Notes: a model not told the origin generated them from the letters alone. 64,000 bases of DNA from Anoxybacillus mongoliensis (GCF_014201515.1 NZ_JACHEQ010000001.1:186001-250000); one strand, 5' to 3'. Positions 8,619 to 19,068 are shown, counted from the stretch's first letter. Numbers and translations: made by a program.

Positions 8619-10413
8619 ACAATAGTTGCTCAAGCTGTTGTAATTTTTGTTCAAACACTTGACACGCCTGTTCGATTGGCTCTGGAGATGTCATATCGAC
8701 CCCTGCTTTTTTCAACACTTCAATCGGATAATCGGAGCTTCCTGCTTTTAAAAACTCAATGTAACGCTCGACCGCCGGTGTACCTTCTTCTAAAATTTGT
8801 TTGCTTAATGCGGTCGCTGCGCTAAATCCTGTCGCATATTGATACACATAGTAGTTGTAATAAAAGTGCGGAATGCGCGCCCATTCTAAACCGATTTCTT
8901 CGTCGATAACGACGCCATCGCCGAAATATGTTTTGTTTAGCTCATAATATTTTTCCGTCAATACTTGCGCCGTGAGCGCCTCACCGTTTTGCACCATCTC
9001 GTGAATCATATGTTCAAACTCCGCAAACATCGTTTGACGAAACACAGTGCCACGGAATGTTTCTAAATAATAGTTTAATAAATATAACCGCTTTTTCTCA
9101 TCATCGATCGTTTGTAATAAATAATCGTTCAATAGCGCCTCGTTGCACGTCGATGCAACTTCAGCGACGAAAATCGAGTAGTTTCCGTACGGATACGGTT
9201 GATATTTGCGCGTATAATAACTATGCACGGAATGACCAAACTCATGCGCAAGCGTAAATAAGTTGTTCACATTATCTTGCCAGTTCATTAAAATGTACGG
9301 ATTCGTTCCATACGAACCAGACGAATACGCTCCACTTCGTTTGCCGCGCGTTTCTTGCACATCGACCCAACGGTTATCAAATCCTTCTTTGACGATCGAA
9401 ATATATTCATCACCTAGTGGCGTAAGCCCTTTTAACAATATGTCTTTCGCTTCTTCATACGTCACTTTCATATCGGCTTGTTTCACAAGCGGTGTATATA
9501 AATCGTACATATGCAACTCATCTAGCCCTAACACGCGCTTGCGCAATTGAACGTAACGATGCAAAAGCGGCAAATAACGATGAATCGTTTCAATTAAATT
9601 ATCGTACACCGTTTCAGGAATTTGATTTTTGCTTAATGCCGCCTCACGCGCCGAGCGATAGTTGCGAACGCGCGCAAAAAAGTTATTGCGCTTCACCGCT
9701 CCACTTAACGTGCTAGCAAACGTATTTTCATATTTGCGATATGTATCGTACACCGCTTTAAACGCATCGCGACGAACACGACGATCTTCGCTTTCAAGAA
9801 AACGAATGTAACGACCGTGCGTCACTTCCACTTCTTCCCCGTTTTCATCTGTAATCGTCGGAAAACGCAAATCGGCATTGTTTAGCGCTCCAAACGTATT
9901 GCTGGACGCATTCATGACATCTGCCGCTTGCGCAAGGATCGCTTCTTCTTTTTCCGATAACACGTGCGGACGTTGGCGATTCATTTCATCTAATTCGTGC
10001 TCATACAGCCGAAGCGGTTCGTATTGTTGTAAAAACGTGCGCACGACCGATTCATCAAGCGCTAAAATTTCTGGGACGATAAACGCCATCACATTGCCTG
10101 CTTCCGCATACAATCCTTCCGCTCTTGCCTCCAATCCTTGATAAAGCGAATTTGTCGTATCTTCATCATGGCGCATATGCGCATACGCATATAATTTCCC
10201 TAGTCGCAACAACACATGGTCGCGATATTGCAACGCTTCGTATAACGTTTCTGCACTCTCCCCTAATCTTCCTTTATACTCCGAAAATTTCGGCAGAAGT
10301 GCGTGAATTGCTTGAAATTCTTGTTCCCAATGTTCATCTGTCGCAAAAATATCTTCAAGACGCCACGTATACTCTACCGGAACGTCTTTACGTGTCGGCA
10401 ACGTTTTTGCCAT
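8617..10413 (-). CDS. pepF: Oligoendopeptidase F
   Basis: Cytosolic M3-family zinc metallopeptidase that degrades peptides of roughly 7-17 residues. The zinc motif HEFGHSVH lies near residue 390, with a downstream Glu ligand in the ASTCNEALL region. The 598-residue length is normal for PepF. GTG and ATG codons upstream overlap the ribosome site AGAGGTG, so the ATG at 10413 (MAKTLPTRKD) is the best start. It lies 37 bp after coiA in the same direction, as in B. subtilis (yjbF-yjbG). Oligopeptides imported by the nearby Opp system are plausible substrates. Confidence 0.93.
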   Translation of the reverse strand: MAKTLPTRKDVPVEYTWRLEDIFATDEHWEQEFQAIHALLPKFSEYKGRLGESAETLYEALQYRDHVLLRLGKLYAYAHMRHDEDTTNSLYQGLEARAEGLYAEAGNVMAFIVPEILALDESVVRTFLQQYEPLRLYEHELDEMNRQRPHVLSEKEEAILAQAADVMNASSNTFGALNNADLRFPTITDENGEEVEVTHGRYIRFLESEDRRVRRDAFKAVYDTYRKYENTFASTLSGAVKRNNFFARVRNYRSAREAALSKNQIPETVYDNLIETIHRYLPLLHRYVQLRKRVLGLDELHMYDLYTPLVKQADMKVTYEEAKDILLKGLTPLGDEYISIVKEGFDNRWVDVQETRGKRSGAYSSGSYGTNPYILMNWQDNVNNLFTLAHEFGHSVHSYYTRKYQPYPYGNYSIFVAEVASTCNEALLNDYLLQTIDDEKKRLYLLNYYLETFRGTVFRQTMFAEFEHMIHEMVQNGEALTAQVLTEKYYELNKTYFGDGVVIDEEIGLEWARIPHFYYNYYVYQYATGFSAATALSKQILEEGTPAVERYIEFLKAGSSDYPIEVLKKAGVDMTSPEPIEQACQVFEQKLQQLEQLL

Positions 10414-10450
10414 GTTCATCACCTCTTACATAAAAATGTTTACTTATATA

Positions 10451-11635
10451 TTATTCTCGTTTTGTGAAAAAATCCTCTTTTTTGCTTACGATTCGCTCCA
10501 GTACTTGTTTATCCCCTTCCATCGCTTCCTCCATCGTACGTGGGAGCGACCATGATCGAATGCGCTGAAACGTACTTTTTCCGACTTTTTTCAACAATCG
10601 AAGCGACACGAGCGCATGTAAATAGTCCATGAACGCATACGAATAATGACTTTTTGTCATAAGTGGCAATCGACGAATATGAATGAGGTTTTGACGAATG
10701 AAATGTTGCATTCGTTCATATAATTGATGAAACGAAAACGTCATATGAGGCGGAATACGCATCATCTCAAGCAACATATACGTTTGCCAAATAAACGGAG
10801 GCGTCTTTAACCAATACGAATGGCGAAGCGGAATCCCTGCTTCATGCGGAAATAACGATGGGGGCATATGCGTTTCATAAACGATGCGACAAAAGGTGCG
10901 ATTCGTTCGATAATACAACGGAGACAGCCGCCATTGTTTCTTTTTCATCTGCCATGCGTGAAACAAGTTATCGTATTGTCGTTGAGGCGTTTGTTGGAAA
11001 GAAGAAAATGACATCGTATCGAGCGGAATCGTCGTCCATTCTCCGTATGCCATCGTTGCGGATAGCGGGATGAGATGATGAAGAAACGATACTTCGCGAC
11101 GTTCGGGACAATAGAGCGGAATCATCTCGTAACTATTGAAAAAAAGCCACGAAAATGAAGATAGTTGAAAAAACAAACCGCGGCGCTGCACATGTGATGA
11201 ATGAAGCAACCAAATTGGGACAATATGTGCGTTTACGTACGCGTTCGTTCGTTTCACGAATAAAGAAGATGGAATGATAGAACATTGATATTCGACTGCG
11301 TACATCTTTTTTTCATGCATGACAAATACATCCGGACGCTGACGAATATGCGGTAAATACTTTTCGACTTCCGCTTCGATCTTCTCGTTGATCAGCCATT
11401 CATATAGCTGTTGTTTCCCTTGTAAATGGGCGATTGTCTCTCGCTCTGTTTCGATCGTACATGTCGTTTCGTGCGCAAAATGCGACATTCGTTTTTTTCC
11501 AATTTTCAATTGCACTCGCTTCAAACAAACAGGGCAAAAAAACGACTGCGTCGCTCGCAATACATGTAGCTGTTCAACCGTCCAATCGTCTAATAACGAA
11601 CATGTTTCTCCATTTTTCAATAATGCGACAAACAT
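10451..11635 (-). CDS. coiA: Competence protein CoiA
   Basis: Competence-induced protein needed for recombination of transforming DNA. From the ATG at 11635, preceded by AAGGGGAGG, it has 394 residues; an upstream GTG frame is less likely. The N-terminal part has a cysteine pair FFCPVCLKRV and SHFAHE. A nuclease-like core (RPDVF near 100, then AVEYQCS) matches the PD-(D/E)xK-like CoiA nuclease domain, and the C-terminal half is helical. It shares a transcript with pepF. Together with med and mecA it adds a competence theme to this block. Confidence 0.88.
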   Translation of the reverse strand: MFVALLKNGETCSLLDDWTVEQLHVLRATQSFFCPVCLKRVQLKIGKKRMSHFAHETTCTIETERETIAHLQGKQQLYEWLINEKIEAEVEKYLPHIRQRPDVFVMHEKKMYAVEYQCSIIPSSLFVKRTNAYVNAHIVPIWLLHSSHVQRRGLFFQLSSFSWLFFNSYEMIPLYCPERREVSFLHHLIPLSATMAYGEWTTIPLDTMSFSSFQQTPQRQYDNLFHAWQMKKKQWRLSPLYYRTNRTFCRIVYETHMPPSLFPHEAGIPLRHSYWLKTPPFIWQTYMLLEMMRIPPHMTFSFHQLYERMQHFIRQNLIHIRRLPLMTKSHYSYAFMDYLHALVSLRLLKKVGKSTFQRIRSWSLPRTMEEAMEGDKQVLERIVSKKEDFFTKRE

Positions 11636-11859
11636 GCAACCTCCCCTTTCTCCACATATTTTTTTCACCAATATCGCCTTTTTTCCTGCAACAAATACAA
11701 AAAATAGGGGAACAACTAAATTTATTGAATTAGGCGTTTTTTATTTCCCTTCTTTCACATTTTGTCATACAATAGAAGTACAAGATGTGGAATGATGGGC
11801 GAACGCTCAGGGGTAAATTCCCTTCCTGAATGGATAATCATAGAAGGGAGATGAAGAAC

Positions 11860-12528
11860 ATGGAAATCGAACGCATCAATGAATATACGTTGAAGCTATA
11901 TATATCGTACGGAGATATTGAGGAACGTGGCTTTGATCGCGAAGAAATTTGGTACAATCGCGAGCGAAGCGAAGAATTGTTTTGGGAAATGATGGACGAA
12001 ATCAATCAAGAAGTGGAAATTTATTTAGAAGGACCGCTTTGGATTCAAGTGCATGCGCTTGAAAAAGGATTAGAAGTGTTCGTCACAAAAGCCCAAATTT
12101 CAAAAGACGGAAGCAAACTGGAGTTACCTATTCTCGATGAACGATTCAAAGACTTACCGGTCGATGAAAAAATTGAACATATATTAGACCAACATTTTAA
12201 CATTATTAAATCGTCGTCGACACAAGCGCCTGATAATCCGCTCCAGTTCGTCATCCGCTTTAAAAACATTGAGGACGTCATCGCTCTTGCTCATCGTCGC
12301 GATTTTTCAACATTACACAACAAGTTATTCGCATTTGAAAATAACTATTACTTGTACGTCGAATTTACAGAAGAAGATACCGATCGCGACATTGATAATA
12401 TGTTAAGCATATTACTTGAATACGGGCAAGATTCTCAAATGACGATTCATCGCCTTGAAGAATATGGGAAAATCGTCATCGCACAACAAGCATTAACGAT
12501 GATCGCAAAACACTTTCCAAACTCATAA
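11860..12528 (+). CDS. mecA: Adaptor protein MecA
   Basis: Adaptor that delivers ComK and other proteins to the ClpC/ClpP protease and helps ClpC assemble. The 222 residues begin MEIERINEYTLKLYISYGDIEERGF, the conserved target-binding N-domain. A short acidic linker (about 85-120) and the C-terminal ClpC-binding domain follow. Longer frames start earlier, but AGAAGGGAG is correctly spaced only for the ATG at 11860. A TACAAT box at 11768-11773 may be the -10, with no good -35. A terminator follows the stop. Confidence 0.93.
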   Translation: MEIERINEYTLKLYISYGDIEERGFDREEIWYNRERSEELFWEMMDEINQEVEIYLEGPLWIQVHALEKGLEVFVTKAQISKDGSKLELPILDERFKDLPVDEKIEHILDQHFNIIKSSSTQAPDNPLQFVIRFKNIEDVIALAHRRDFSTLHNKLFAFENNYYLYVEFTEEDTDRDIDNMLSILLEYGQDSQMTIHRLEEYGKIVIAQQALTMIAKHFPNS

Positions 12529-12529
12529 C

Positions 12530-12561
12530 GCCGATTTCAACCAATTGAAATCGGCTTTTTT
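12530..12561 (+). terminator. Terminator after mecA
   Basis: GCCGATTTCAA / TTGAAATCGGC, an 11-bp perfect stem with a 4-nt loop, followed by TTTTTT. Confidence 0.9.
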
Positions 12562-12585
12562 CTCGCGAGGTCAGGTGAACAACAA

Positions 12586-14094
12586 ATGAGAAATGCGTTA
12601 AAAGTTGCACTATTTATACTTGCTTTCATCGGCTTTCTAGCAGTGACAAAAGATTATTGGGAAGGCTGGCTACTCGGAACGTTCAGCTTATTCGTCACAT
12701 TGTCAGTTATTTTTATTTCGTTTGTCATCTTTTTAGAAAATCGCCACCCGACGAAAACGCTCACATGGCTCGTTTTATTTAGTAGCTTTCCGCTCATCGG
12801 CTTTATTTTTTATTTTTTACTCGGTCAAAACTATCGGAAAAAACGATTATTTCGAAAAAAAGCGCTACTCGATGAACAAACGTTTCGCAAACTAGAACGG
12901 AATGACGCGAATCATGAACGAAAATTATATATGAAACCACATCAACAGCCGTTGTTACAACTAGCTAGACGAATGACGAAAGAATCGATTTCAACCGCAA
13001 CAAAAACGCGCGTGTTAACAAACGGGGAAGAAACGTTCGCTGCCATTTTTGCGGAATTAGAAAAAGCAGAGCATCACATTCATCTTGAATATTATATCGT
13101 ACGTGATGACGATATCGGGCAACGGCTAAAACAAATATTAATCGCCAAAGCAAAAAAAGGGGTACACGTCCGCTTTTTATATGATGCGGTCGGAAGTTGG
13201 AAACTGTCGAAAACGTACATACATGAGATGCGCGAAGCAGGCGTCGATATGATCCCATTCTCCCCTGTTCGCTTGCCGTTTTTAAACAATACCATCAACT
13301 TCCGCAACCATCGCAAAATTATCGTCATTGATGGAAAAGTCGGCTTCGTTGGCGGCTTAAATATTGGCGATGAATATTTAGGGAAAAATGAGTATTTCGG
13401 CTTTTGGCGCGATACGCATTTACTCGTGTATGGCGAAGCGGTGCGCACGTTGCAACTGATTTTTTTACAAGACTGGTATTACATGACCGGTCAACAATGG
13501 TTGACAATGAACTATTTAAGTGCGCCGACGGTTGAGGATGAAACGCTCGGAGGCGTTCAGCTTGTCGCCGGTGGACCGGATACGAAATGGGAAGTCATTA
13601 AACATTTATTTTTTGCGATGATTACATCAGCCCAACAATCGATTTGGATCGCCTCACCGTATTTCATTCCAGATGAAGATATTTTAACGGCATTGAAAGT
13701 AGCAGCATTAAGCGGTATTGATGTACGACTTCTCGTGCCGAAGCGACCGGATAAAAAAATTGTGTTTTACGCTTCTCGCTCTTATTTTCCTGAACTACTC
13801 GAAGCAGGGGCGACCATTTACGAATACGAAAAAGGGTTTATGCACAGCAAAATTATCGTCGTAGATGGGGAACTCGCTTCGATCGGCACGGCGAATATGG
13901 ATATGCGCAGTTTTCATTTAAATTTTGAAGTGAATGCGTTTTTATATCAAACGCCAAGCGTACAAACGCTAGTCGATGACTTTTTAAACGACTTCGAGCA
14001 TTCATCAAAAATTGATATACATCAATTCAAACGCCGACCGCTCTGGATGCGCATCGCTGAATCGACAGCACGCCTTCTTTCACCACTACTATAA
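12586..14094 (+). CDS. cls: Cardiolipin synthase (phospholipase D type)
   Basis: Joins two phosphatidylglycerol molecules into cardiolipin at the membrane. The 502-residue protein has N-terminal membrane helices (about 5-22, 28-52, 60-80), a basic linker, and two HKD motifs. These are HRKIIVIDG near 242 and HSKIIVVDGELASIGTANMD near 419, both with His, Lys and Asp intact. Length and layout match bacterial Cls/YwiE. The start is an ATG 25 bp after the mecA terminator. It converges with spx and shares its terminator. Confidence 0.93.
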   Translation: MRNALKVALFILAFIGFLAVTKDYWEGWLLGTFSLFVTLSVIFISFVIFLENRHPTKTLTWLVLFSSFPLIGFIFYFLLGQNYRKKRLFRKKALLDEQTFRKLERNDANHERKLYMKPHQQPLLQLARRMTKESISTATKTRVLTNGEETFAAIFAELEKAEHHIHLEYYIVRDDDIGQRLKQILIAKAKKGVHVRFLYDAVGSWKLSKTYIHEMREAGVDMIPFSPVRLPFLNNTINFRNHRKIIVIDGKVGFVGGLNIGDEYLGKNEYFGFWRDTHLLVYGEAVRTLQLIFLQDWYYMTGQQWLTMNYLSAPTVEDETLGGVQLVAGGPDTKWEVIKHLFFAMITSAQQSIWIASPYFIPDEDILTALKVAALSGIDVRLLVPKRPDKKIVFYASRSYFPELLEAGATIYEYEKGFMHSKIIVVDGELASIGTANMDMRSFHLNFEVNAFLYQTPSVQTLVDDFLNDFEHSSKIDIHQFKRRPLWMRIAESTARLLSPLL

Positions 14095-14121
14095 AAGGCT
14101 TAGCATTTACGCTAAGCCTTT
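14094..14121. terminator. Bidirectional terminator between cls and spx
   Basis: AAAGGCTTAGC / GCTAAGCCTTT, an 11-bp perfect stem with a 6-nt loop. The spx stop codon lies in the loop and the cls stop at the left arm. Confidence 0.85.
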
Positions 14122-14517
14122 GTTGTTGACGAGCTGTTGTGCTTGACGCAATTGATACGTCCGCACTTTTCTCGGTAAAAAGCGACGAATTTCATCTTCG
14201 TTGTAACCAACTTGCAGGCGCTTTTCGTCCATAATAATTGGACGGCGCAACAATCCTGGATGTTGGCGAATAATTTCATATAAATCTTGCAGCGGTAACG
14301 AATCCACTTGAATATTTAACTTTTGAAAAATTTTCGAACGAGTCGAAATAATTTCGTCCGTTCCGTTTTCTGTCATACGCAAAATGCTTTTAATTTCTTC
14401 AATCGTTAACGGCTCGGCAAAAATATTGCGCTCTTTATACGGAATGTTATGCTCTTCTAACCACGCTTTTGCTTTTCGGCAAGACGTACAACTTGGCGAT
14501 GAATATACGATCACCAT
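14107..14517 (-). CDS. spx: Redox-sensing transcription regulator Spx
   Basis: ArsC-fold protein that binds the RNA polymerase alpha C-terminal domain and redirects transcription under disulfide stress. The 136 residues contain the redox pair CTSC at 10-13, and the conserved blocks [28 protein letters not shown] and [27 protein letters not shown]. That makes this Spx itself, not a distant ArsC-like paralogue. The C-terminus, which carries the ClpXP degradation signal, ends NNKGLA, a few residues longer than in B. subtilis. Two TATAAT-like boxes on its strand (14610-14615 and 14665-14670) could be promoters. The adaptor gene spxH is 6 kb away. Confidence 0.94.
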   Translation of the reverse strand: MVIVYSSPSCTSCRKAKAWLEEHNIPYKERNIFAEPLTIEEIKSILRMTENGTDEIISTRSKIFQKLNIQVDSLPLQDLYEIIRQHPGLLRRPIIMDEKRLQVGYNEDEIRRFLPRKVRTYQLRQAQQLVNNKGLA

Positions 14518-14702
14518 ATGTGAATCACTCCCTTATGGGTTGCTTTATTCGCTTTCTGTATTAAAACACATCTTATTTTAAAATGACTTTAAAAAACTCT
14601 ACAACGTACATTATACAACAAAAAAGTTTAGAAAGATACACCTTTTTTCAATTTTACCCAACATATTATACGGTTGTCCGATCAAAATGGTTTCATTTTT
14701 CG

Positions 14703-14731
14703 TTGCGTTAGTTTCAAATTTTCTCTACAAT
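14703..14731 (+). promoter_or_regulatory. Sigma-A-like promoter for the 63-residue membrane protein
   Basis: TTGCGT (14703-14708), 17-bp spacer, TACAAT (14726-14731), 35 bp before the chosen start. Confidence 0.6.
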
Positions 14732-14765
14732 AAAAATAGACATGGCAAACAAAGGGGGAAAACGT

Positions 14766-14957
14766 ATGGCGCAATTTTTTATCGACTTTACGATCGTCGC
14801 CATTTTAGTGATCGGCATTACGGCGCTCATGGGCGTCATTTTAAACGGCATTGGTGAAAACATATTTGGCGGTCGGAAAAAGCGATTACATACAGCGATG
14901 AGTGAACAAATGCAAACAGGCTGGAAAGCGGTCGGTGGAAAAAAAGCTTCGAGATAA
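14766..14957 (+). CDS. Small single-pass membrane protein, 63 residues
   Basis: The frame is open from 14742, but AAAGGGGG is correctly placed for the ATG at 14766. The product has one clear membrane helix at about residues 6-30 (FTIVAILVIGITALMGVIL), then a basic segment GGRKKRLH and a polar tail with several lysines. I do not assign a family. It has its own promoter and terminator, lies between spx and the opp operon, and so appears to be a real single gene. Confidence 0.65.
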   Translation: MAQFFIDFTIVAILVIGITALMGVILNGIGENIFGGRKKRLHTAMSEQMQTGWKAVGGKKASR

Positions 14958-14973
14958 TCTCGAGGCTTTTTTT
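14943..14973 (+). terminator. Terminator after the 63-residue gene
   Basis: AAAGCTTCGAGA / TCTCGAGGCTTT with a TAA loop that is the stop codon, then TTTT. Confidence 0.85.
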
Positions 14974-15034
14974 AAAAACGAAATAGTCAAACGAATCAAA
15001 ATATTGTATAATACTTTAGTACATCAAACGAAAA

Positions 15035-15063
15035 AAGCTAACCTCTCGTTCGAGAGATTAGCT
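15035..15063 (-). terminator. Terminator of the opp operon
   Basis: Read leftwards: AGCTAATCTCTCG / CGAGAGGTTAGCT with a 2-nt loop, followed by TTTTTT. It overlaps the oppF stop codon. Confidence 0.9.
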
Positions 15064-15996
15064 GTACATCGCCTTATATTTTTCGTACTCTGCTTCGGAG
15101 CAGTAAACGAAATGACCTGGCGTAATTTCGCGCATGCGCACATCTTCGCCTTCTTTATAATTATGTTGCGATGGATCGTAAATGATACGTTTGCGCGTCC
15201 GTTCTGTTTCTGGGTCTGGGTGTGGAATCGCTGAAAGAAGCGATTTCGTGTACGGATGAATTGGATTGCGGTACAACTCTTCTGCATCCGCAAGCTCAAC
15301 CATTTTTCCGAAATACATGACGCCAATTCGGTCGCTAATGTATTTGACCATTGACAAATCGTGAGCGATAAATAAATACGTCAATCCTTTTTCACGTTGT
15401 AACTTTTTCATTAAGTTGACAACTTGTGCTTGGATCGATACGTCAAGTGCCGAAATTGGCTCGTCTGCGATAATAAATTCCGGCTCAACCGCAAGCGCGC
15501 GTGCAATGCCGATCCGTTGACGTTGCCCGCCAGAAAACTCATGTGGATAACGGTTCGCGTGTTCACGGTTCAGTCCGACCGTCTCAAGCAATTCATACAC
15601 GCGATTCATGCGTTCTTCTCTCGAAGACGCTAATCCGTGAATATCGATTCCTTCCGCAATAATATCCGCAACCGTCATACGTGGGTTTAACGATGCATAC
15701 GGGTCTTGGAAAATCATTTGCATTTTCCGTTTTAATTCTTTCGCTTCTTTCGCAGACTTTTTCCGATGCACACTTAAACCGTTAAACAATACTTCGCCGC
15801 CTGTGGCTTCATATAACCCAATAATCGTACGGCCTGTCGTTGACTTTCCGCATCCTGACTCACCAACAAGACCGAGCGTTTCGCCTTTATAAATGTCGAA
15901 CGTCACATCGTCAACCGCTTTGACAACTTGACCTTTACCGACTTTAAAATATTGTTTTAAGTTTTTCACTTCGACAAGTTTTTGTTTTTCGCTCAT
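15058..15996 (-). CDS. oppF: Oligopeptide ABC transporter ATPase OppF
   Basis: One of two cytosolic ATPases of the Opp peptide importer. The 312 residues contain Walker [10 protein letters not shown] near 44, Q-loop QDPYASLNP, signature [14 protein letters not shown] near 155, Walker [13 protein letters not shown], and the H-loop IAHDLSM. The C-terminal oligopeptide/dipeptide extension is present ([12 protein letters not shown]). It is the last gene of oppABCDF and overlaps oppD by 4 bp (ATGA), so the two subunits are probably translated in balance. A cysteine-containing C-terminus ([12 protein letters not shown]) is visible. Confidence 0.93.
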   Translation of the reverse strand: MSEKQKLVEVKNLKQYFKVGKGQVVKAVDDVTFDIYKGETLGLVGESGCGKSTTGRTIIGLYEATGGEVLFNGLSVHRKKSAKEAKELKRKMQMIFQDPYASLNPRMTVADIIAEGIDIHGLASSREERMNRVYELLETVGLNREHANRYPHEFSGGQRQRIGIARALAVEPEFIIADEPISALDVSIQAQVVNLMKKLQREKGLTYLFIAHDLSMVKYISDRIGVMYFGKMVELADAEELYRNPIHPYTKSLLSAIPHPDPETERTRKRIIYDPSQHNYKEGEDVRMREITPGHFVYCSEAEYEKYKAMYS

Positions 15997-17051
15997 TGCT
16001 TATTCCCTCCTTTGTTGTTCGTTAGTGTAACGAATTTTTTCATCCGTTCACGAACGACTTTCGGAGGTTCGACTTTCGGTGCATTCGGATGAAGCAACCA
16101 TGTTGCCGCATAGTGCGTATCAGAAACTTTGAACATTGGCGGTTCCATTTCATAGTCAATCTTTAACGCATACGCATTGCGAGGCGCGAACGCATCTCCT
16201 TTTGGTGGATTTAACAAATCCGGAGGCGTTCCCGGAATCGAGTACAATTCCTCATCGCCATGTTCTAAGCTCGGCATCGACGCAAGCAACCCCCACGTAT
16301 ACGGATGTTTCGGGTTGTAGAAAATTTCATCAACCGTTCCTTTTTCAATGATTTTTCCAGCATACATGACCGCCACACGATCCGCTACATTTGCCACCAC
16401 ACCTAAGTCATGCGTAATGAAAATAATCGACGTTCCTGTCTTTTTCTGAATGTCTTTAATCAGCTCTAAAATTTGCGCTTGAATCGTTACGTCTAACGCT
16501 GTCGTCGGCTCATCGGCAATTAACACTTTCGGATTGCATGCAAGTGCAATCGCAATGACGACACGTTGACGCATCCCACCTGATAATTGATGCGGATATT
16601 GTTTAAAACGAAGCGCTGGCTCTTTAATACCAACAAGATCAAGTAGCTCAATGGCACGCGCTTTCGCCTCTTCTTTTGTCATTTGCTGATGCTTTAATAA
16701 TACTTCTGTAATTTGTTTTCCGATTGTCATCGTTGGATTTAATGCAGTCATCGGGTCTTGGAAAATCATCGAAATTTCCGCACCGCGTACACGTTGCATC
16801 TCTTTTTCCGACAGCTTTGTGAGATCGCGACCTTCTAATAAAATTTGTCCTTGTTTAATTTTTGCCGGTGGCATCGGTAGTAAACGCATAAGCGCTTTAG
16901 ATGTGACCGATTTACCTGAACCAGACTCACCAACGATCGCAAGCGTCTCTCCTTTATATAAATCAAACGATACACCTCGTACAGCTTGTACTTCGCCACC
17001 GTACACGTCAAAAGAAATATGCAAATCTTTTACTTCTAGTACCTTTTCCAT
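15993..17051 (-). CDS. oppD: Oligopeptide ABC transporter ATPase OppD
   Basis: Second ATPase of the Opp importer. Walker [10 protein letters not shown] is near residue 41, signature [14 protein letters not shown] near 155, Walker [13 protein letters not shown] and H-loop ITHDLGV. The C-terminal peptide-transporter extension includes [12 protein letters not shown] and [11 protein letters not shown]. Two tandem ATG codons occur (17054 and 17051). The second is better spaced from AAAGGGGTGG. It lies 20 bp after oppC and overlaps oppF by 4 bp. Confidence 0.93.
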   Translation of the reverse strand: MEKVLEVKDLHISFDVYGGEVQAVRGVSFDLYKGETLAIVGESGSGKSVTSKALMRLLPMPPAKIKQGQILLEGRDLTKLSEKEMQRVRGAEISMIFQDPMTALNPTMTIGKQITEVLLKHQQMTKEEAKARAIELLDLVGIKEPALRFKQYPHQLSGGMRQRVVIAIALACNPKVLIADEPTTALDVTIQAQILELIKDIQKKTGTSIIFITHDLGVVANVADRVAVMYAGKIIEKGTVDEIFYNPKHPYTWGLLASMPSLEHGDEELYSIPGTPPDLLNPPKGDAFAPRNAYALKIDYEMEPPMFKVSDTHYAATWLLHPNAPKVEPPKVVRERMKKFVTLTNNKGGNKQ

Positions 17052-17071
17052 CATTCCACCCCTTTCATCCG

Positions 17072-18085
17072 TTATTTACGCATTTTTGGATCAAGCGCAT
17101 CGCGCAATCCGTCTGCTAATAAGTTAAAGCTTAAAATGAGTAAGCTGATCACAAACGCTGGAATCATCATTAAATGAGGGAACGTTTGGATCGATTTGTA
17201 ACCGTCGTTGACGAGTGAACCGAGCGATGCTTGAGGTGGACGAATACCGAGTCCAATAAAGCTTAAAAACGCCTCTGTAAAAATCGCACTCGGAATCGTA
17301 AACATCGTCGTAATAATAATTGGACCAACGACGTTTGGTAATAAATGTTTAGCGATAATACGAGAGTCAGATGCACCGAGCGTACGAGCAGCTAAAACGT
17401 ATTCCATATTTTTTAATTTCAAAATTTGTCCACGCACAATACGCGCCATCGTCACCCAGCCAGTAATAACCATTGCGACAGTAATCGAAATAATTCCCGG
17501 CTCAAACACAAGAATAAACAAAATAACAACAATTAAATTCGGAATACCAACTAACACTTCAATAATACGTTGCATCACATTGTCGACACGACCGCCGTAA
17601 AATCCAGAAATCCCGCCATATGCAATCCCGATTAACAAATCAATCGCCGCCGCTAATACACCGATATATAGCGAAATGCGAGCCCCATACCATGTACGCG
17701 TCCATAAATCACGTCCGAGATCGTCTGTTCCGAACCAATAGTATTCTTTCACTCCACGTTTTTCGTACACATTAATTCCATTCATATCTTTTCCGTTAAA
17801 CGGAAGCCAATCTATATTTTCCAACACCGGAATGCGCGGTGGTAATTTCGCATGTTTTAAATTTTGCTCTTTATACGTATGGTTGCTAAGTATTGGCGCA
17901 AAAATGGCCATAAGCGTAATGATGATAATCATCACTAATCCGAAAACGGCTCCTTTATTTTTACGCAAACGAATCCAAGCGTCTTGGAAAAACGTTAAGC
18001 TTGGACGATTAATTTTTTCCATATCACCTTGGCGTTCTGTCGCTAATTCAAACAACTCAGGAGATAATTGTTTTTCTGTCATCAT
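17072..18085 (-). CDS. oppC: Oligopeptide ABC transporter permease OppC
   Basis: Membrane subunit of the Opp importer, 337 residues. A polar N-terminus is followed by a first helix about 45-65, a long external loop 70-135, and five further helices. The permease EAA-type motif AARTLGASDSRIIAKHLLPN lies near 232-251, where it contacts the ATPases. The start overlaps the oppB stop by 4 bp. GGGAGGG precedes the ATG. Confidence 0.93.
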   Translation of the reverse strand: MMTEKQLSPELFELATERQGDMEKINRPSLTFFQDAWIRLRKNKGAVFGLVMIIIITLMAIFAPILSNHTYKEQNLKHAKLPPRIPVLENIDWLPFNGKDMNGINVYEKRGVKEYYWFGTDDLGRDLWTRTWYGARISLYIGVLAAAIDLLIGIAYGGISGFYGGRVDNVMQRIIEVLVGIPNLIVVILFILVFEPGIISITVAMVITGWVTMARIVRGQILKLKNMEYVLAARTLGASDSRIIAKHLLPNVVGPIIITTMFTIPSAIFTEAFLSFIGLGIRPPQASLGSLVNDGYKSIQTFPHLMMIPAFVISLLILSFNLLADGLRDALDPKMRK

Positions 18086-19011
18086 TTTTTCCCTCCCGCT
18101 AAACGAATTCGCGGATCAATTAAACCGTAAAGCAAGTCCACAATAAAAATAACGAGAATAAATAACGCACTATAGAAAATCGTCGTACCCATAATGACCG
18201 GATAATCGTTTAAGTTAATCGAACGAACGAACTGCTCCCCTAAGCCCGGAACAGCGAAAATTTGCTCAATAACTAACGTTCCCGTCATTAAGTTAACTGC
18301 CATCGGACCAAGAATTGTAATAATTGGAATCATTGCGTTTCTTAATCCGTGTTTAAAAATAACGCCGAAACCACTAATTCCTTTCGCACGCGCGGTTAAA
18401 ATGTAATCTGAACCGAGCACTTCTAGCATTTCTGTACGCATAAAGCGCGCAATGCTTGCAATAACAAATACCGATAATGCCAACGTTGGCATAATTGTAT
18501 ACTCAAATCCTTCCCAAAACGCAACAGGAAGTAGTTTCAATTTTACGCCGATGTAATATTGTAACAATCCACCAAATACAAATGATGGAATAGAAATACC
18601 TAAAACAGCTAATATCGTTGCCGTATAGTCAATGGCTGTATTGTGACGAACAGCAGCGATGACACCTAGCAAAATACCGACAATGGTTCCGAATACAAGC
18701 GCTTGAAAACCAAGTTGTGCAGATGGGCCGATGCGATCGCCAATCAATTGTGAAACTGGACGATTATCATACTGGAAAGAAACCCCTAAATCTCCTTTCG
18801 CCAAGTTGCCTAGATAGCGAATGTATTGTACTGGCACCGGATCGTTTAATCCATATTTTTCTAAAATGATTTTTTGTTGTTCTGGCGATAACTTCTCTTG
18901 ATTTTGGAGAGGGGAACCTGGGAGAAGCTTCATTAAAAAGAACGTTGCCGTTGCGATAATAAACAACGTAATCAACATGTAAACAAAACGTTGTAACGTA
19001 TATCGTGCCAT
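18082..19011 (-). CDS. oppB: Oligopeptide ABC transporter permease OppB
   Basis: Partner permease of OppC, 309 residues, with helices near 10-30, 100-125, 135-160, 170-190, 225-250 and 280-300. The EAA motif TARAKGISGFGVIFKHGLRN is near 205-224. A GTG at 19020 is in frame but lies in the ribosome site AAGGAGGTG, so the ATG at 19011 (MARYTLQRF) is the start. It follows oppA after a hairpin that should cut its expression relative to the binding protein. Confidence 0.93.
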   Translation of the reverse strand: MARYTLQRFVYMLITLFIIATATFFLMKLLPGSPLQNQEKLSPEQQKIILEKYGLNDPVPVQYIRYLGNLAKGDLGVSFQYDNRPVSQLIGDRIGPSAQLGFQALVFGTIVGILLGVIAAVRHNTAIDYTATILAVLGISIPSFVFGGLLQYYIGVKLKLLPVAFWEGFEYTIMPTLALSVFVIASIARFMRTEMLEVLGSDYILTARAKGISGFGVIFKHGLRNAMIPIITILGPMAVNLMTGTLVIEQIFAVPGLGEQFVRSINLNDYPVIMGTTIFYSALFILVIFIVDLLYGLIDPRIRLAGGKK

Positions 19012-19068
19012 ATTGCACACCTCCTTACAAAATTAAAAACTTTTTGAAATTTTTCGGATTAGCAGGCA

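Noticed and set aside
14610-14670. Two TATAAT boxes before spx as defined promoters
   Set aside because: Neither has a convincing -35 box at 16-18 bp, so they are only mentioned in the spx entry.
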